From the NCBI GenBank assembly GCA_003228955.1, contig QIGN01000172.1, positions 1-57,540 of the forward strand: a DNA stretch of 57,540 nucleotides, read 5' to 3'. The DNA is from Hyphomicrobiales bacterium. Its GTDB lineage: Bacteria; Pseudomonadota; Alphaproteobacteria; Rhizobiales; Methyloligellaceae. Under the pieces are notes generated by a model. That model worked only from the letters and a program-made list of their open reading frames with translations, was not told the DNA's origin and did not search any database. A program made the position numbers and the translations under genes. Shown one piece after another: positions 17,282-25,919 of this stretch (the first letter of the stretch is position 1; every line of letters begins with the position of its first letter).

Positions 17282-17587
17282 ATGGCCCAATTAACGGTTG
17301 TCTATTGGCGTGACATTCCGGCTCAGATCATTGTCAGGTCGCAGACCGGATCCGCCAAACGCCAGCTCACGGACCGGTTTCAGGAAGCCATCGACATGGT
17401 GGCCATGCGCGCGGGGGCTCAAGGGACGGAAGAATATCTCGCCGACTGGCGTCGCGCCGGCCCGGAGCCGTGTGATGACGATTGTGAGAATGAAGCGGAC
17501 AAGGCCAGGGCTCGAATCGAGGCCGACTATGACGGTCCTCGACTCAAACGCCTGATTGCCGGTGGCGGTCGGGAAAATGAAGAATAA
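17282..17587 (+). CDS. Small 'virulence factor' domain protein (PF13769-like)
   Basis: 101 aa from ATG 17282, with GTGGAG 6 bases before it (an in-frame GTG at 17270 overlaps this ribosome site). It opens with LTVVYWRDIPAQIIV, then AKRQLTDRFQEAIDMVAMR, typical of the short proteins that sit next to MetF-type reductases in alphaproteobacteria. Despite the family name, nothing here suggests virulence. Its stop overlaps the next start, so it is probably translated together with the MetV- and MetF-like proteins. Confidence 0.7.
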   Translation: MAQLTVVYWRDIPAQIIVRSQTGSAKRQLTDRFQEAIDMVAMRAGAQGTEEYLADWRRAGPEPCDDDCENEADKARARIEADYDGPRLKRLIAGGGRENEE

Positions 17588-18137
17588 GACCGCGCCCCTG
17601 ACATCTTATGTGCCGGCCGGCGCCAGCCATGTGCGGCGGACCGGGTCCCGCTATACCCTGCGCCGCTGGTCGGTGCGTCATGCCGGTCTGCTCGAGAAGG
17701 TCTACAATATATTTGCGGAGGTCTTTCTGAAGCTGCACTGGCTCTGGAACCTGATCGGATATTCGAGGGTCGAACGGCCGATCGTGTTTGCCGAAAAGGC
17801 GGTCAAGGGCTTCATGTTCGATTGCCGCATGTGCGGTCAGTGCACGCTCTCCGAGACCGGCATGTCGTGCCCGATGAACTGCCCCAAGGGGTTACGCAAC
17901 GGTCCATGCGGCGGAGTGCGCGCCGACGGCAATTGCGAGATCGAGCCCGACATGCCCTGCGTCTGGGTCGAGGCCTGGAAGGGCAGCCGGCTGATGCAGG
18001 CCGGCGGCAATATCCATATCGTGCAGGGGCCGGTCGATTTCAGCCTGCGCGGCACATCCGCGTGGCTGAGTGTCACCGCCAGGACGGCCGCCGAGCGCGA
18101 TGCCGCCCGTCAGGCGGCAAAAGAGCAGGAGCAATGA
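17577..18137 (+). CDS. MetV-like methylene-THF reductase C-terminal-type protein
   Basis: 186 aa from ATG 17577, overlapping the preceding gene by 11 bases. A cysteine cluster at about residues 82-125 (DCRMCGQC, SCPMNCPKGLRNGPCGG, then two further Cys) is the MTHFR_C domain. In acetogens this is a separate subunit, MetV, partnering MetF and binding metal or Fe-S. Nearby LEKVYNIFAEVFLKLHWLW is an amphipathic helix that may bind partner or membrane. The stop overlaps the metF start as ATGA, which supports a MetV-MetF complex. Confidence 0.75.
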   Translation: MKNKTAPLTSYVPAGASHVRRTGSRYTLRRWSVRHAGLLEKVYNIFAEVFLKLHWLWNLIGYSRVERPIVFAEKAVKGFMFDCRMCGQCTLSETGMSCPMNCPKGLRNGPCGGVRADGNCEIEPDMPCVWVEAWKGSRLMQAGGNIHIVQGPVDFSLRGTSAWLSVTARTAAERDAARQAAKEQEQ

Positions 18138-19123
18138 ATAACAGCGGCCTGGATTTCAAGGATTTTGAGGAGACGCGTCCCGGCCACACATCGCGTGGGC
18201 GCCTGGAGCGAATTCTCCGGCGCGGCGAGTTCGCGGTTACGGCCGAACTCAGTCCTCCCGATTCAGCCGATCCCAACGAGGTCTTCGAGCGCGGCGCGAT
18301 CTTCGACGGATGGGTTGACGGCATCAACGCCACCGATGGGTCCGGCGCAAACTGTCACATGTCAAGCGTCGGCATCTGCGCCCTTCTGACCCGGAGAGGT
18401 TACGCGCCCATCATGCAAATCAGCTGCCGCGACCGCAACCGGATCGCCATTCAGGGCGACGTCCTTGGCGCCGCCGCGATGGGGGTCAGCAATATTCTGT
18501 GTCTCACCGGCGACGGCGTGGAATCGGGCGACCAGCCGGGCGCCAAGCCGGTATTTGATCTCGATTGCATGTCGCTGCTGGAAACCATCCGGGTTATGCG
18601 CGACGAAGGCAAGTTTCTGTCAGGGCGCAAGATCACCTATCGCCCGCACCTGTTCCTCGGAGCCGCCATCAACCCGTTCGCGCCGCCCTATGACTTCAGG
18701 CCGCTGCGTCTGGCGAAAAAAATCGAGGCCGGCGCTCAGTTCGTTCAAAGCCAGTATTGCTTCGATATCCCGATGCTCAAGAAATACATGAGCCAGGTCA
18801 CGGATATGGGCCTGCATGAAAAGTGTTTCATCCTGATCGGCGTCGGTCCGCTGGCGTCGGCCAAGGCGGCGCGCTGGATCCGCACCAACGTTCCCGGCAT
18901 CCATATCCCCGATGCGGTCATCGCGCGCATCGAGGGTGCGCGCGATCAGCGCCTGGAGAGCAAGAAAATCTGTATCGAGATCATGCAGCAGATCAAGGAA
19001 ATGCCCGGCATTTCAGGCGTCCATGTGATGGCCTACCGCCAGGAGGAGCTGGTCTCCGAGGTGGTTCATGAATCGGGCGTTCTTCAGGGCCGCACGGTGG
19101 CGGTGGGAACCAAAGCCGGGTGA
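18134..19123 (+). CDS. metF: 5,10-methylenetetrahydrofolate reductase (MetF-like)
   Basis: 329 aa from ATG 18134. It is a MetF TIM-barrel: EFAVTAELSPPDSADP at the start, then GWVDGINATDG, MQISCRDRNRIAIQGD, NILCLTGDGVESGDQPGAK, GAQFVQSQYCFD and a C-terminal GVHVMAYRQEE. The flavoenzyme interconverts methyl-THF and methylene-THF. Beside a corrinoid methyltransferase it would most likely run in the oxidative direction on methyl-THF. It overlaps the MetV-like gene by 4 bases and is the last plus-strand gene before the convergent MFS gene. Confidence 0.85.
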   Translation: MNNSGLDFKDFEETRPGHTSRGRLERILRRGEFAVTAELSPPDSADPNEVFERGAIFDGWVDGINATDGSGANCHMSSVGICALLTRRGYAPIMQISCRDRNRIAIQGDVLGAAAMGVSNILCLTGDGVESGDQPGAKPVFDLDCMSLLETIRVMRDEGKFLSGRKITYRPHLFLGAAINPFAPPYDFRPLRLAKKIEAGAQFVQSQYCFDIPMLKKYMSQVTDMGLHEKCFILIGVGPLASAKAARWIRTNVPGIHIPDAVIARIEGARDQRLESKKICIEIMQQIKEMPGISGVHVMAYRQEELVSEVVHESGVLQGRTVAVGTKAG

Positions 19124-19178
19124 CCGGAATCCGGCTCTCGGTTTCCCGGTCCCTGCGATTTTGTGCGCGGTTTTCTCC

Positions 19179-20450
19179 TCAACCACTTTTGCGCGGCTCG
19201 CGCACAAACAGGGTCAAAACAACCGCAAGTCCCGCACAGGCCGGAAGAACCCATAGCGCATTTTCATAGGCCTCCGGCGAATACAGCCGCCTCCCGGCCT
19301 CAAACCCGCCGTCCCAGTTTAGGTCCAGGAGCCACCCGATAAGCGGTTGCAGAATGGCGCCGGAGCTGATCACACCGATGTTGAGGAAAGCCATGGCGGA
19401 ACCCGCAATGTGCGCCTTGCTGTTTTCACGCACCAATGCAAAGGCGACCACCAGACCGGCGGAGCAAGCGCCATTGATAAACAACAACGCGTCGATCATC
19501 CAAAGGGAAAGGTCTGGAATATAGAGAAGCAGGAAAATGGAGATGAAAGCGCCTGTGGCGCTAATGGCAAAGGGGATTTTCCGCCGCGCCAGATGATCGG
19601 AAATCCAGCCGATCAAGGGTGCGCCCAAGGCCCAGCCAAACAACATCATGGACATTGACGCGGCGGCGGCGGGACGTGAGAAATCCCGGACTTCCATCAA
19701 ATACGGCACGCCCCACAGCGCCCCGAATGCGAACAATGAACCGACCGATGCAAAGCCGGCGGCGGCAATTATCCATGTCTGGCTCTGACGAAGAAGTTGA
19801 CCGATGTCGCGAAACAGGTGCGGGGTCTCATCAATTTCTTGACTTCCTGCTGCGTCGGGATGGTCGCGAACACTGAACCATACTGCGCACCCCAGCAGTA
19901 ATACAAAAGCCGCGGTGCCGGTCATTGCGCCGCGCCACCCGAACCCTTCGACAGCCCATGCCAGAGGCGCCTGGCCCGCAATACCGCCAACCGTACCCAC
20001 CATCAGCGTCAGTCCGCTAAGCAAGGCGAAACGGCGGGGTGGAAACCACACTGTAATTATTTTCAGCGTTGTGATGAAGCCAAACCCCGCGCCAAAACCG
20101 ACAATCAGCCGGCCCAGCGAGGCGGTAACGCTGCTTTCGGCGAATGCAAACAGCAAGCCGCCAAAACCGCAAATGAGAGCCGCGCTGGACAAGACGCGGC
20201 GCGGCCCCCAGCGATCCGCAAGCAACCCTGTCGGCAGCTGGGCAACGCCATAGCCCCAGAAATACAGTGCCGAGAGATTTCCCAGTGCAGCCGCCGAAAG
20301 ATCCAGATCCTGCATCAGTTCGCCGACCATGACGCCCGGCGCGACTCTCTGGAAGAACGCGTGAAAGTAAAATAGCGCGCCCAGGCTCCAGGTGATCCAG
20401 GCGAGAACCAGACACCTGCCTGGAGCGGCAGACCCTTCGTTTATGGTCAT
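19179..20450 (-). CDS. MFS transporter
   Basis: 423 aa with about twelve membrane helices. The MFS motif is present in the first half as GLLADRWGPRRVL, and the second half repeats it as GWISDHLARRKIPF. Resemblance is closest to the anion/organic acid porter group (FYFHAFFQRVAPGVM near the start). It is opposed to the methyl-transfer operon and splits it into two halves. It could export a product or import a related substrate; the sequence does not decide. Confidence 0.82.
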   Translation of the reverse strand: MTINEGSAAPGRCLVLAWITWSLGALFYFHAFFQRVAPGVMVGELMQDLDLSAAALGNLSALYFWGYGVAQLPTGLLADRWGPRRVLSSAALICGFGGLLFAFAESSVTASLGRLIVGFGAGFGFITTLKIITVWFPPRRFALLSGLTLMVGTVGGIAGQAPLAWAVEGFGWRGAMTGTAAFVLLLGCAVWFSVRDHPDAAGSQEIDETPHLFRDIGQLLRQSQTWIIAAAGFASVGSLFAFGALWGVPYLMEVRDFSRPAAAASMSMMLFGWALGAPLIGWISDHLARRKIPFAISATGAFISIFLLLYIPDLSLWMIDALLFINGACSAGLVVAFALVRENSKAHIAGSAMAFLNIGVISSGAILQPLIGWLLDLNWDGGFEAGRRLYSPEAYENALWVLPACAGLAVVLTLFVREPRKSG

Positions 20451-20853
20451 TTAAACCGCCATTTTCTCATTTGGAACGGCATTCGGATGCGCGGCCCGCC
20501 AATCAGTCTCAACCCGCTGGCAACCGGCACTTGCACGGATGGAAATATGCCCGGCCCGGCGCGACCGGCTTCAGCTTGCAGGGCCTCGGTTCTCGCTGCC
20601 GGGATCATACACGTTCATGCTCGGGAGATCGAAGATTTCAGTACCGTTATTGGCCGGGGTCAGGACCCGTCAATGCGATATTGCTCCGGGTCCACCTTGA
20701 CGCACCACCGCTGATTTGCGAAGTTTCACCCTGCCTTCAAACCTGTACATGGTTTTCTGAGGCACATTCAGTTGGGCTCCGTTCCTACGGCGATCATTCG
20801 CTCCAGCCCTTTTCCCTAATTAAATTTGCCGCATATTTTGGGGTGGGCCAGTT
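20451..20853. other. Divergent intergenic region inside the island (about 400 bases)
   Basis: This lies between the divergent MFS and MetH-activation-like genes and must hold both promoters. A frame at 20487-20714 contains AAGIIHVHARE, which recalls the metal-binding start of BKACE (DUF849) enzymes, but the rest does not fit, so any remnant is doubtful. I see no RNA gene or clear operator. Confidence 0.4.
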
Positions 20854-21579
20854 ATGATTTGCGCCGGTGATTCCCATTGTGACAGCCAGGAGCATTCAGT
20901 CGCCGCAAAGCTTCTGAATGACGGCGATTTCGTGTTTGAACCAGAAGCGGTCGAGCTTCGGGTCGAACAGGTCCTGCGCATGCAGAAGTACAAGGATTTG
21001 TCGCGCGTTCATCCGGAAATCCTGTCGATCGCCGAAGCGATGACCGCTATGGCGGCAAAGGCGTTCAAACCGGCAGTTCATTCCAGGCGCGTGCCTTTGG
21101 AGGGCATCTCCGGCGACACCCTCATACTTGCAACGGGTTGCGAATTTCATAGCAGGGCATTCGAAAAATACATGTCCGGATGCGACGAAGTTGCTGTGTT
21201 TGTCATGACTCTCGGGCCGGCACTTGATGAAATTGCGCTCGATATGGCCAACTCGGACAAGCTGGTTGAGGCTGTTTTTCTCGAAACCGCGGGTTGGCTG
21301 GGGATAGAACAGCTCACGAAGCTGTTTTCCACCTTTTTGCGTGGCGCGGTGGCAACCGATGGATTGCGGCTGGGCCGCAGAATGTCCCCAGGCTACTCCT
21401 TCCGCGTGGGGCGTACCGTATGTGAATGGCACCTGGAAGATCAGAAAGGGATCTTCGGCCTTTTCGACAGGAAGAAACTCGGCGTCACGCTGCTGGAGAG
21501 TTGCGCCATGTCTCCCAAGATGTCGCGGTCCGGCTTGTACGGACTGTTACGAGAAAAGGCACCCTTGCGGCAATCTTGA
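20854..21579 (+). CDS. MetH activation-domain-like protein
   Basis: 241 aa. It resembles the reactivation domain of B12-dependent methionine synthase as found in free-standing form beside corrinoid methyltransferases. Features are CDEVAVFVMTLGPALDEIA in the middle, LETAGWLGIEQLTK, then the R-x-S-P-G-Y motif (RRMSPGYSFRVG) and a terminal SCAMSPKMSRSGLYG resembling the usual P-x-K-S-x-S-G. In MetH this domain binds SAM during cobalt re-methylation; here it probably assists activation or assembly of the CmuA-like corrinoid. It starts the second half of the methyl-transfer gene set. Confidence 0.65.
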   Translation: MICAGDSHCDSQEHSVAAKLLNDGDFVFEPEAVELRVEQVLRMQKYKDLSRVHPEILSIAEAMTAMAAKAFKPAVHSRRVPLEGISGDTLILATGCEFHSRAFEKYMSGCDEVAVFVMTLGPALDEIALDMANSDKLVEAVFLETAGWLGIEQLTKLFSTFLRGAVATDGLRLGRRMSPGYSFRVGRTVCEWHLEDQKGIFGLFDRKKLGVTLLESCAMSPKMSRSGLYGLLREKAPLRQS

Positions 21580-21635
21580 ACCAACAACGAAAACCGGTCT
21601 GCAAGGACCGGCATAATCAGAAGTGAGAAAGAGAA

Positions 21636-22598
21636 ATGAGTGACAAGGTTCTGGAAGTCATTGGCGAGAATTTCAACACGACACGCCGGGTGAAAGCGAC
21701 CAGTCCGCGCATTGTCCAGGAGGATGGCAAAGCGGCCCTTGTCTATAAGGATCTGGATGGCACGAAGCGTTTCCTTGATGTCAGTGCGCTTTACCCCAGC
21801 GATCCGGCCAAGCTCAGGAAAACCCAGATTACGCATGTTGCCCAGGCGATGCGGAACAAGGACCTCGATTACATCGGCTGGATCATCCGCGCCCAGGTTG
21901 AAGTCGGCGCGACCATTATCGATATTTGCGTCGATGAAATTTCCGTCGATCCGGACGAGCGGAACGAATGGATGCAGTGGATTATTCCGGTCGCCCAGAA
22001 TATCACCGGTCTGACACTGTCCGTCGATTCATCCGACCCCAACACCATCGCCGCGGGGCTTGAGGCCTACGACAAATCGAAAAGCCGGCCTGCCATCAAT
22101 TCGGTAAACCTCGAAGAGGGGCGCGCGCAGCTGATCGATTTGGCGAAGGAGCATGACGCGCTTCTTTTCGCCAATGCCAGCGGCCGGGACTCCATGCCCG
22201 CAAACGCCGAAGAGCGTGTCACCAATTTGCAGCAGATCATGGCCATGATGGAAAAAGTCGGAATTCCCATGCGTGATCGCTACCTCGATCCCCTGGCTTT
22301 CCCCATCGGCGCGGGTTCCGAGTTCTCCAAGCACTACCTTGATGCGGTGCGCATGATCCGCGAGGAATTTCCGCAGGTCCATATCTTCGGCGGGCATTCC
22401 AATACCTCATTCGGATTGCCCAGGCGCAGGGTGATCAACAACGCATTCATCATCCAGTCCATTATTGCCGGTTGCGATACGCTGATGATTGATCCGATTC
22501 TGAATCCGCCCCGGAGTTTCATCGAATTCAAGCTGGCCAATGAGGCGCTTATGGGCCGCGATGAAATGTGTATGAATTACATTACGCATCTTCGCTGA
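21636..22598 (+). CDS. Pterin-binding methyltransferase (methylcorrinoid:THF, MtrH/AcsE/CmuB-like)
   Basis: 320 aa. A DHPS-like TIM-barrel: IGENFNTTR at the start, GATIIDICVDE, LTLSVDSSDPNTIAAGLEAY, SVNLEEGRAQ, DPLAFPIG and GGHSNTSFGLPRRRVINNAF. These are the pterin-pocket motifs of methyl-THF:corrinoid methyltransferases. In this context it should carry the methyl group from the CmuA-like corrinoid to tetrahydrofolate, the step CmuB performs in chloromethane users. AGAAAGAGAA precedes ATG. It lies 56 bases after the activation-like gene. Confidence 0.85.
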   Translation: MSDKVLEVIGENFNTTRRVKATSPRIVQEDGKAALVYKDLDGTKRFLDVSALYPSDPAKLRKTQITHVAQAMRNKDLDYIGWIIRAQVEVGATIIDICVDEISVDPDERNEWMQWIIPVAQNITGLTLSVDSSDPNTIAAGLEAYDKSKSRPAINSVNLEEGRAQLIDLAKEHDALLFANASGRDSMPANAEERVTNLQQIMAMMEKVGIPMRDRYLDPLAFPIGAGSEFSKHYLDAVRMIREEFPQVHIFGGHSNTSFGLPRRRVINNAFIIQSIIAGCDTLMIDPILNPPRSFIEFKLANEALMGRDEMCMNYITHLR

Positions 22599-22660
22599 TT
22601 GCCAAATGTGCGGTATTTCCGGGGGAGTGGAATAAATTTTTTCCTGGCGAGTCCATCGAG

Positions 22661-24538
22661 ATGTCTCAGACGGTCAAAGTATCTTTTCGCGCCTCCGGGC
22701 GAGATGGCGCCGGGCGGAGCATTGACGTCCCGGCCGGCACCCCGATTCTGGAAGCTGCCTTGCAGGCCGGGGTCGATATAGAGACGACCTGCGGGCGGCG
22801 CGGCAAATGCCGAAGTTGCCGGGTCAAGGTGCTAAGTGGCGACATCCCGCCGGCGACACTCCAGGATACGGTTCAACTTGGACATGATGCGGTGCGGGAA
22901 CGCTTCCGGCTTTCCTGCCAAACGAACGCGATCGCCGACTGCGATATACTGCCGGCCCCGCCCAAAACGGAGACCGGACACCAGATTCTTTCCGCCGGAC
23001 AAAGCGATGCACTGGCGGATGTCACTCTCGATTCCGGGGTCGACAAACATCTGGTGCGGGCCGAAGCGCCGATGGATGAAAACCACCAGACTTCCGATCT
23101 GGAGGAACTCGTCGCCGGGATCGAAGGCGGAAACAGTCTGACGCCCTCGCTGGACGTGCTTCGCCGCGTGCCGGAGGTTTTGCGCAAGGGAAAGGACGGG
23201 ACGACGCTGACGACATTCCTCGGCCAGATCGTCGATATCGAAGCCGGCGACACAAGGGACCAAACATACGGAATGGCTTTCGACATCGGCACCACCAGCA
23301 TCGTCGGAAGCCTTGTTGATCTTAACAGCGGCGCCCAACTGAGCGCGGTTGGCGGAATCAATCCCCAGGCCACCTATGGCGGCGATCTGATGTCACGTAT
23401 TTCCTTCGCCCAGTTCGACGCCAAGAAGATGGCGATCCTGCGCGGCCGGGTCCTCAACGCGATCAATGATTTTATTGGCGAGGCCTGTGACAAGGCCGGC
23501 GTATCCCCGGACCATGTCTACAAGATCGTCATCGTCGGCAATACCTGCATGCACCACATTTTTCTCGGCATCGACACCAGCTATGTGGGGCTTGCGCCAT
23601 ATGCCCCGGTGGTGCGCGAGGCTATCGTTGTTCCGGCCCGGGATATTCCGTTGAAACGGGCCTCCAGGGCCAGTGTGTGCCTGCTCCCGATCATAGCCGG
23701 TTTTGTCGGTGCGGACACGATAGCGGCCGTCCTGGCGACGCGGATTTACGAAAGCGAAGAGACCCGCGTGATGGTCGATATCGGGACCAATGGCGAAGTC
23801 GTCATGGGCGGCAGAGACCGGCTCATGGCGTGTTCCGCCCCGGCGGGCCCGGCATTGGAAGGGGGGCAGATAGAGCACGGGATGCGCGCGGCGATCGGCG
23901 CCATTGAAGGTGTGACAATTGATGACGATGTCGAATGCAAGGTCGTTGGAGACGCACCGGCTGTCGGAATTTGCGGGTCCGGATTGATAGATGCCGCCGC
24001 CAAGATGCTGGATGCGAAACTGATGAACCCGGCGGGCCGCCTTCGGCACAAGGATATGGAGGACTTGCCCGAAGCCCTCCGCAAACGATTTGTCAAAGGG
24101 TCCGGCTGGCGCGGCTTCTGTATCGTACCGGCGGCGGATGCGGGAGGCGACCAGGACATCGTTCTGACCCAGATTGATATCCGGCAGCTGCAATTGGCGA
24201 AGGCCGCAATTTATTCCGGGGTGCTGATGCTGCAAAACATCATGAATGTCGCGGACGATGACATCGCCGAACTCATGCTGGCGGGCGGTTTTGGCAATTT
24301 TGTCAGCACTGCGAGCGCTGTTCGTATCCGGCTGTTGCCGCCCCTGCCTCTCGATAAAATAACCTATGTCGGCAATGCCGCCCATCTCGGCGCTGAACTG
24401 GCGCTTTTGTCAGAGACCGAGCGCCGCCGCGCTTGTGACATCGCAGGGCGAATTGAGCATGTTGCACTGGCGACCCGGCAGGATTTTCAGGATATATTTG
24501 TCGATGCCTGTAATTTCAGCGAAACCGGCGTTGTGTGA
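22661..24538 (+). CDS. RACo-like reductive activator of corrinoid proteins (2Fe-2S + ASKHA, DUF4445)
   Basis: 625 aa from ATG 22661; the frame is open to 22568 but the upstream part is not protein-like. A plant-type 2Fe-2S domain has ligands Cys44, Cys50, Cys53 and Cys86. The C-terminal ASKHA ATPase part begins near residue 205 with YGMAFDIGTTSIVGSLVDL and includes MVDIGTNGEVVMG, ICGSGLIDAAA and MLAGGFGNF. Such proteins use ATP to drive the uphill reduction of accidentally oxidised Co(II) to Co(I). Its presence strongly supports an active corrinoid methyltransferase in the operon. Confidence 0.88.
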   Translation: MSQTVKVSFRASGRDGAGRSIDVPAGTPILEAALQAGVDIETTCGRRGKCRSCRVKVLSGDIPPATLQDTVQLGHDAVRERFRLSCQTNAIADCDILPAPPKTETGHQILSAGQSDALADVTLDSGVDKHLVRAEAPMDENHQTSDLEELVAGIEGGNSLTPSLDVLRRVPEVLRKGKDGTTLTTFLGQIVDIEAGDTRDQTYGMAFDIGTTSIVGSLVDLNSGAQLSAVGGINPQATYGGDLMSRISFAQFDAKKMAILRGRVLNAINDFIGEACDKAGVSPDHVYKIVIVGNTCMHHIFLGIDTSYVGLAPYAPVVREAIVVPARDIPLKRASRASVCLLPIIAGFVGADTIAAVLATRIYESEETRVMVDIGTNGEVVMGGRDRLMACSAPAGPALEGGQIEHGMRAAIGAIEGVTIDDDVECKVVGDAPAVGICGSGLIDAAAKMLDAKLMNPAGRLRHKDMEDLPEALRKRFVKGSGWRGFCIVPAADAGGDQDIVLTQIDIRQLQLAKAAIYSGVLMLQNIMNVADDDIAELMLAGGFGNFVSTASAVRIRLLPPLPLDKITYVGNAAHLGAELALLSETERRRACDIAGRIEHVALATRQDFQDIFVDACNFSETGVV

Positions 24539-24680
24539 CGCCGGCGAAACCGGGGGCCTGGAATATATTAGAAAACACCCCGGATCGCTTCATGTTTTGA
24601 TGGAATCAAGACCGCGATCCAGCTCTTTGTTTGTGCGTATCATTTATCCGGCAACCGGTTCCGTATAAGAAAGAAAGGGT

Positions 24681-25892
24681 CTAGCAGGCGCCTAGCCGTG
24701 ATATCCAGACAGGCTCACCGCCCTTAACGTCTAGCTTCTCCGCCTGCCCGTCGCGCACCGCCTGTTTGAGCCATATTCCGGCCTGGACCTGCCCGATACC
24801 GAAATGTTTCATAATTTCACGTTCGCTCTGGGGCCTTGAAACCGCGATGGTTCGAAATTCCGCCATGAAAAGAGAATACAAACTCAATGGCGCACGTTTC
24901 TTGCCGTCGCTCGCCGTGCCACCAGCCTTTATTTCCTTGTGAGAGACCGCGTGGGAGATAAAAAAATCATTGAGACTTTCGACGTTCTTGATGTCCTGCT
25001 GGGTCAGGGGCGCAAGCCCAAGATGCAAAAGCGCGAGGTTTCCAGGTGACATCGTTTGTTCCGAGCGCACGAATGCGGGAACCCATCCCTCGTTTCTGTT
25101 TTCGTCCGCCCCGGACCAAATGCCCCCCTTGCGCCGCGTTTCTACTATGACTGCGACATCCGAAAGGACGTACTGGTATCTGTTGACCCGTATGGCGTTG
25201 GCAACGGAGAAACCGACATTCGGCGAGAACGGGGTCACCATGGCCAGCAGCCCGTCGCTGAGAGCATCGCGATAGCGCTTGGCGGCCACTGTTTTCTCAA
25301 GCCTGTCTGATAGCACGATTACGACACGCCCCGACCGGTCCAGCGCAGATGAAACAGCTTCGCGGTCAACTCCGCGCATGTCGCTGGAAATGACCGTCAG
25401 GCCTTCGCGGGCGCATCTGCAACCAAGCGTGGCGGAGAAATGGAGGGCCGTTTTCGAGCTGTTCCGGGACCCCACAATGCAAACACCTCCCCGGTCCAGA
25501 TATTCCACGGGTCCTGCTCCGAAAAGGAGGGGAGGGCGCGCCGAAATCAATCGCTGTTGGAGGCGCAAAGGGTAACCCTTGTCTCTTTCCCCAAGCACCC
25601 ATATGCCGGCTCTGGACCAGGCTGCAAACGCTTCATCGAGTTCCCTGGTCCGCTCGAGAAGAGAGGCCAGACGGGCCGACATCTCCACTTTGCCGCGGCA
25701 TAGGGACACCAGAGCCGTGTGCTTCATCTCAAGCAGATCCCCCGGCGTTAGATTCAAGCTTTCCAGGGCGCCGTCCAATTTATGAAACTCGCTTGGCGTC
25801 AAAGGTTTGAACGGCGAAACTTGTGTTCCAAAGCGCCCGCACAAGAGCAGGGCCACTTTCGTATTGGCGCTCAGCTCGGAAACGGCCGTCAT
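24681..25892 (-). CDS. Divergent DprA-like protein (SLOG domain + C-terminal winged helix)
   Basis: 403 aa. The Rossmann-like core is at ~125-300: VCIVGSRNSSKTALHFSATL matches the DprA VGSR start, VISSDMRGVDREAVSSAL replaces the usual SGxAxGID-AH, and VANAIRVNRYQYVLSDVAVIVE replaces the RNR-x-I-x-A-L-S-D motif. It continues as GGIWSGADENRNEGWVPAFVR, not the housekeeping GSLxTA...VPG. A winged-helix-like end follows (MKHFGIGQVQAGIWLKQAVRDG). Housekeeping DprA loads RecA on incoming single-stranded DNA; this divergent island branch may be a defence or nucleotide-sensing form. It lies 27 bases behind its partner gene. Confidence 0.7.
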   Translation of the reverse strand: MTAVSELSANTKVALLLCGRFGTQVSPFKPLTPSEFHKLDGALESLNLTPGDLLEMKHTALVSLCRGKVEMSARLASLLERTRELDEAFAAWSRAGIWVLGERDKGYPLRLQQRLISARPPLLFGAGPVEYLDRGGVCIVGSRNSSKTALHFSATLGCRCAREGLTVISSDMRGVDREAVSSALDRSGRVVIVLSDRLEKTVAAKRYRDALSDGLLAMVTPFSPNVGFSVANAIRVNRYQYVLSDVAVIVETRRKGGIWSGADENRNEGWVPAFVRSEQTMSPGNLALLHLGLAPLTQQDIKNVESLNDFFISHAVSHKEIKAGGTASDGKKRAPLSLYSLFMAEFRTIAVSRPQSEREIMKHFGIGQVQAGIWLKQAVRDGQAEKLDVKGGEPVWISRLGAC

Positions 25893-25919
25893 CGGAAATC
25901 ATCCCTGCCAGGCAGGGAA

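Noticed and set aside
20487-20714. BKACE (DUF849) gene fragment
   Set aside because: Only about eleven residues (AAGIIHVHARE) resemble the family; the frame around them does not, so it was not called as a pseudogene.
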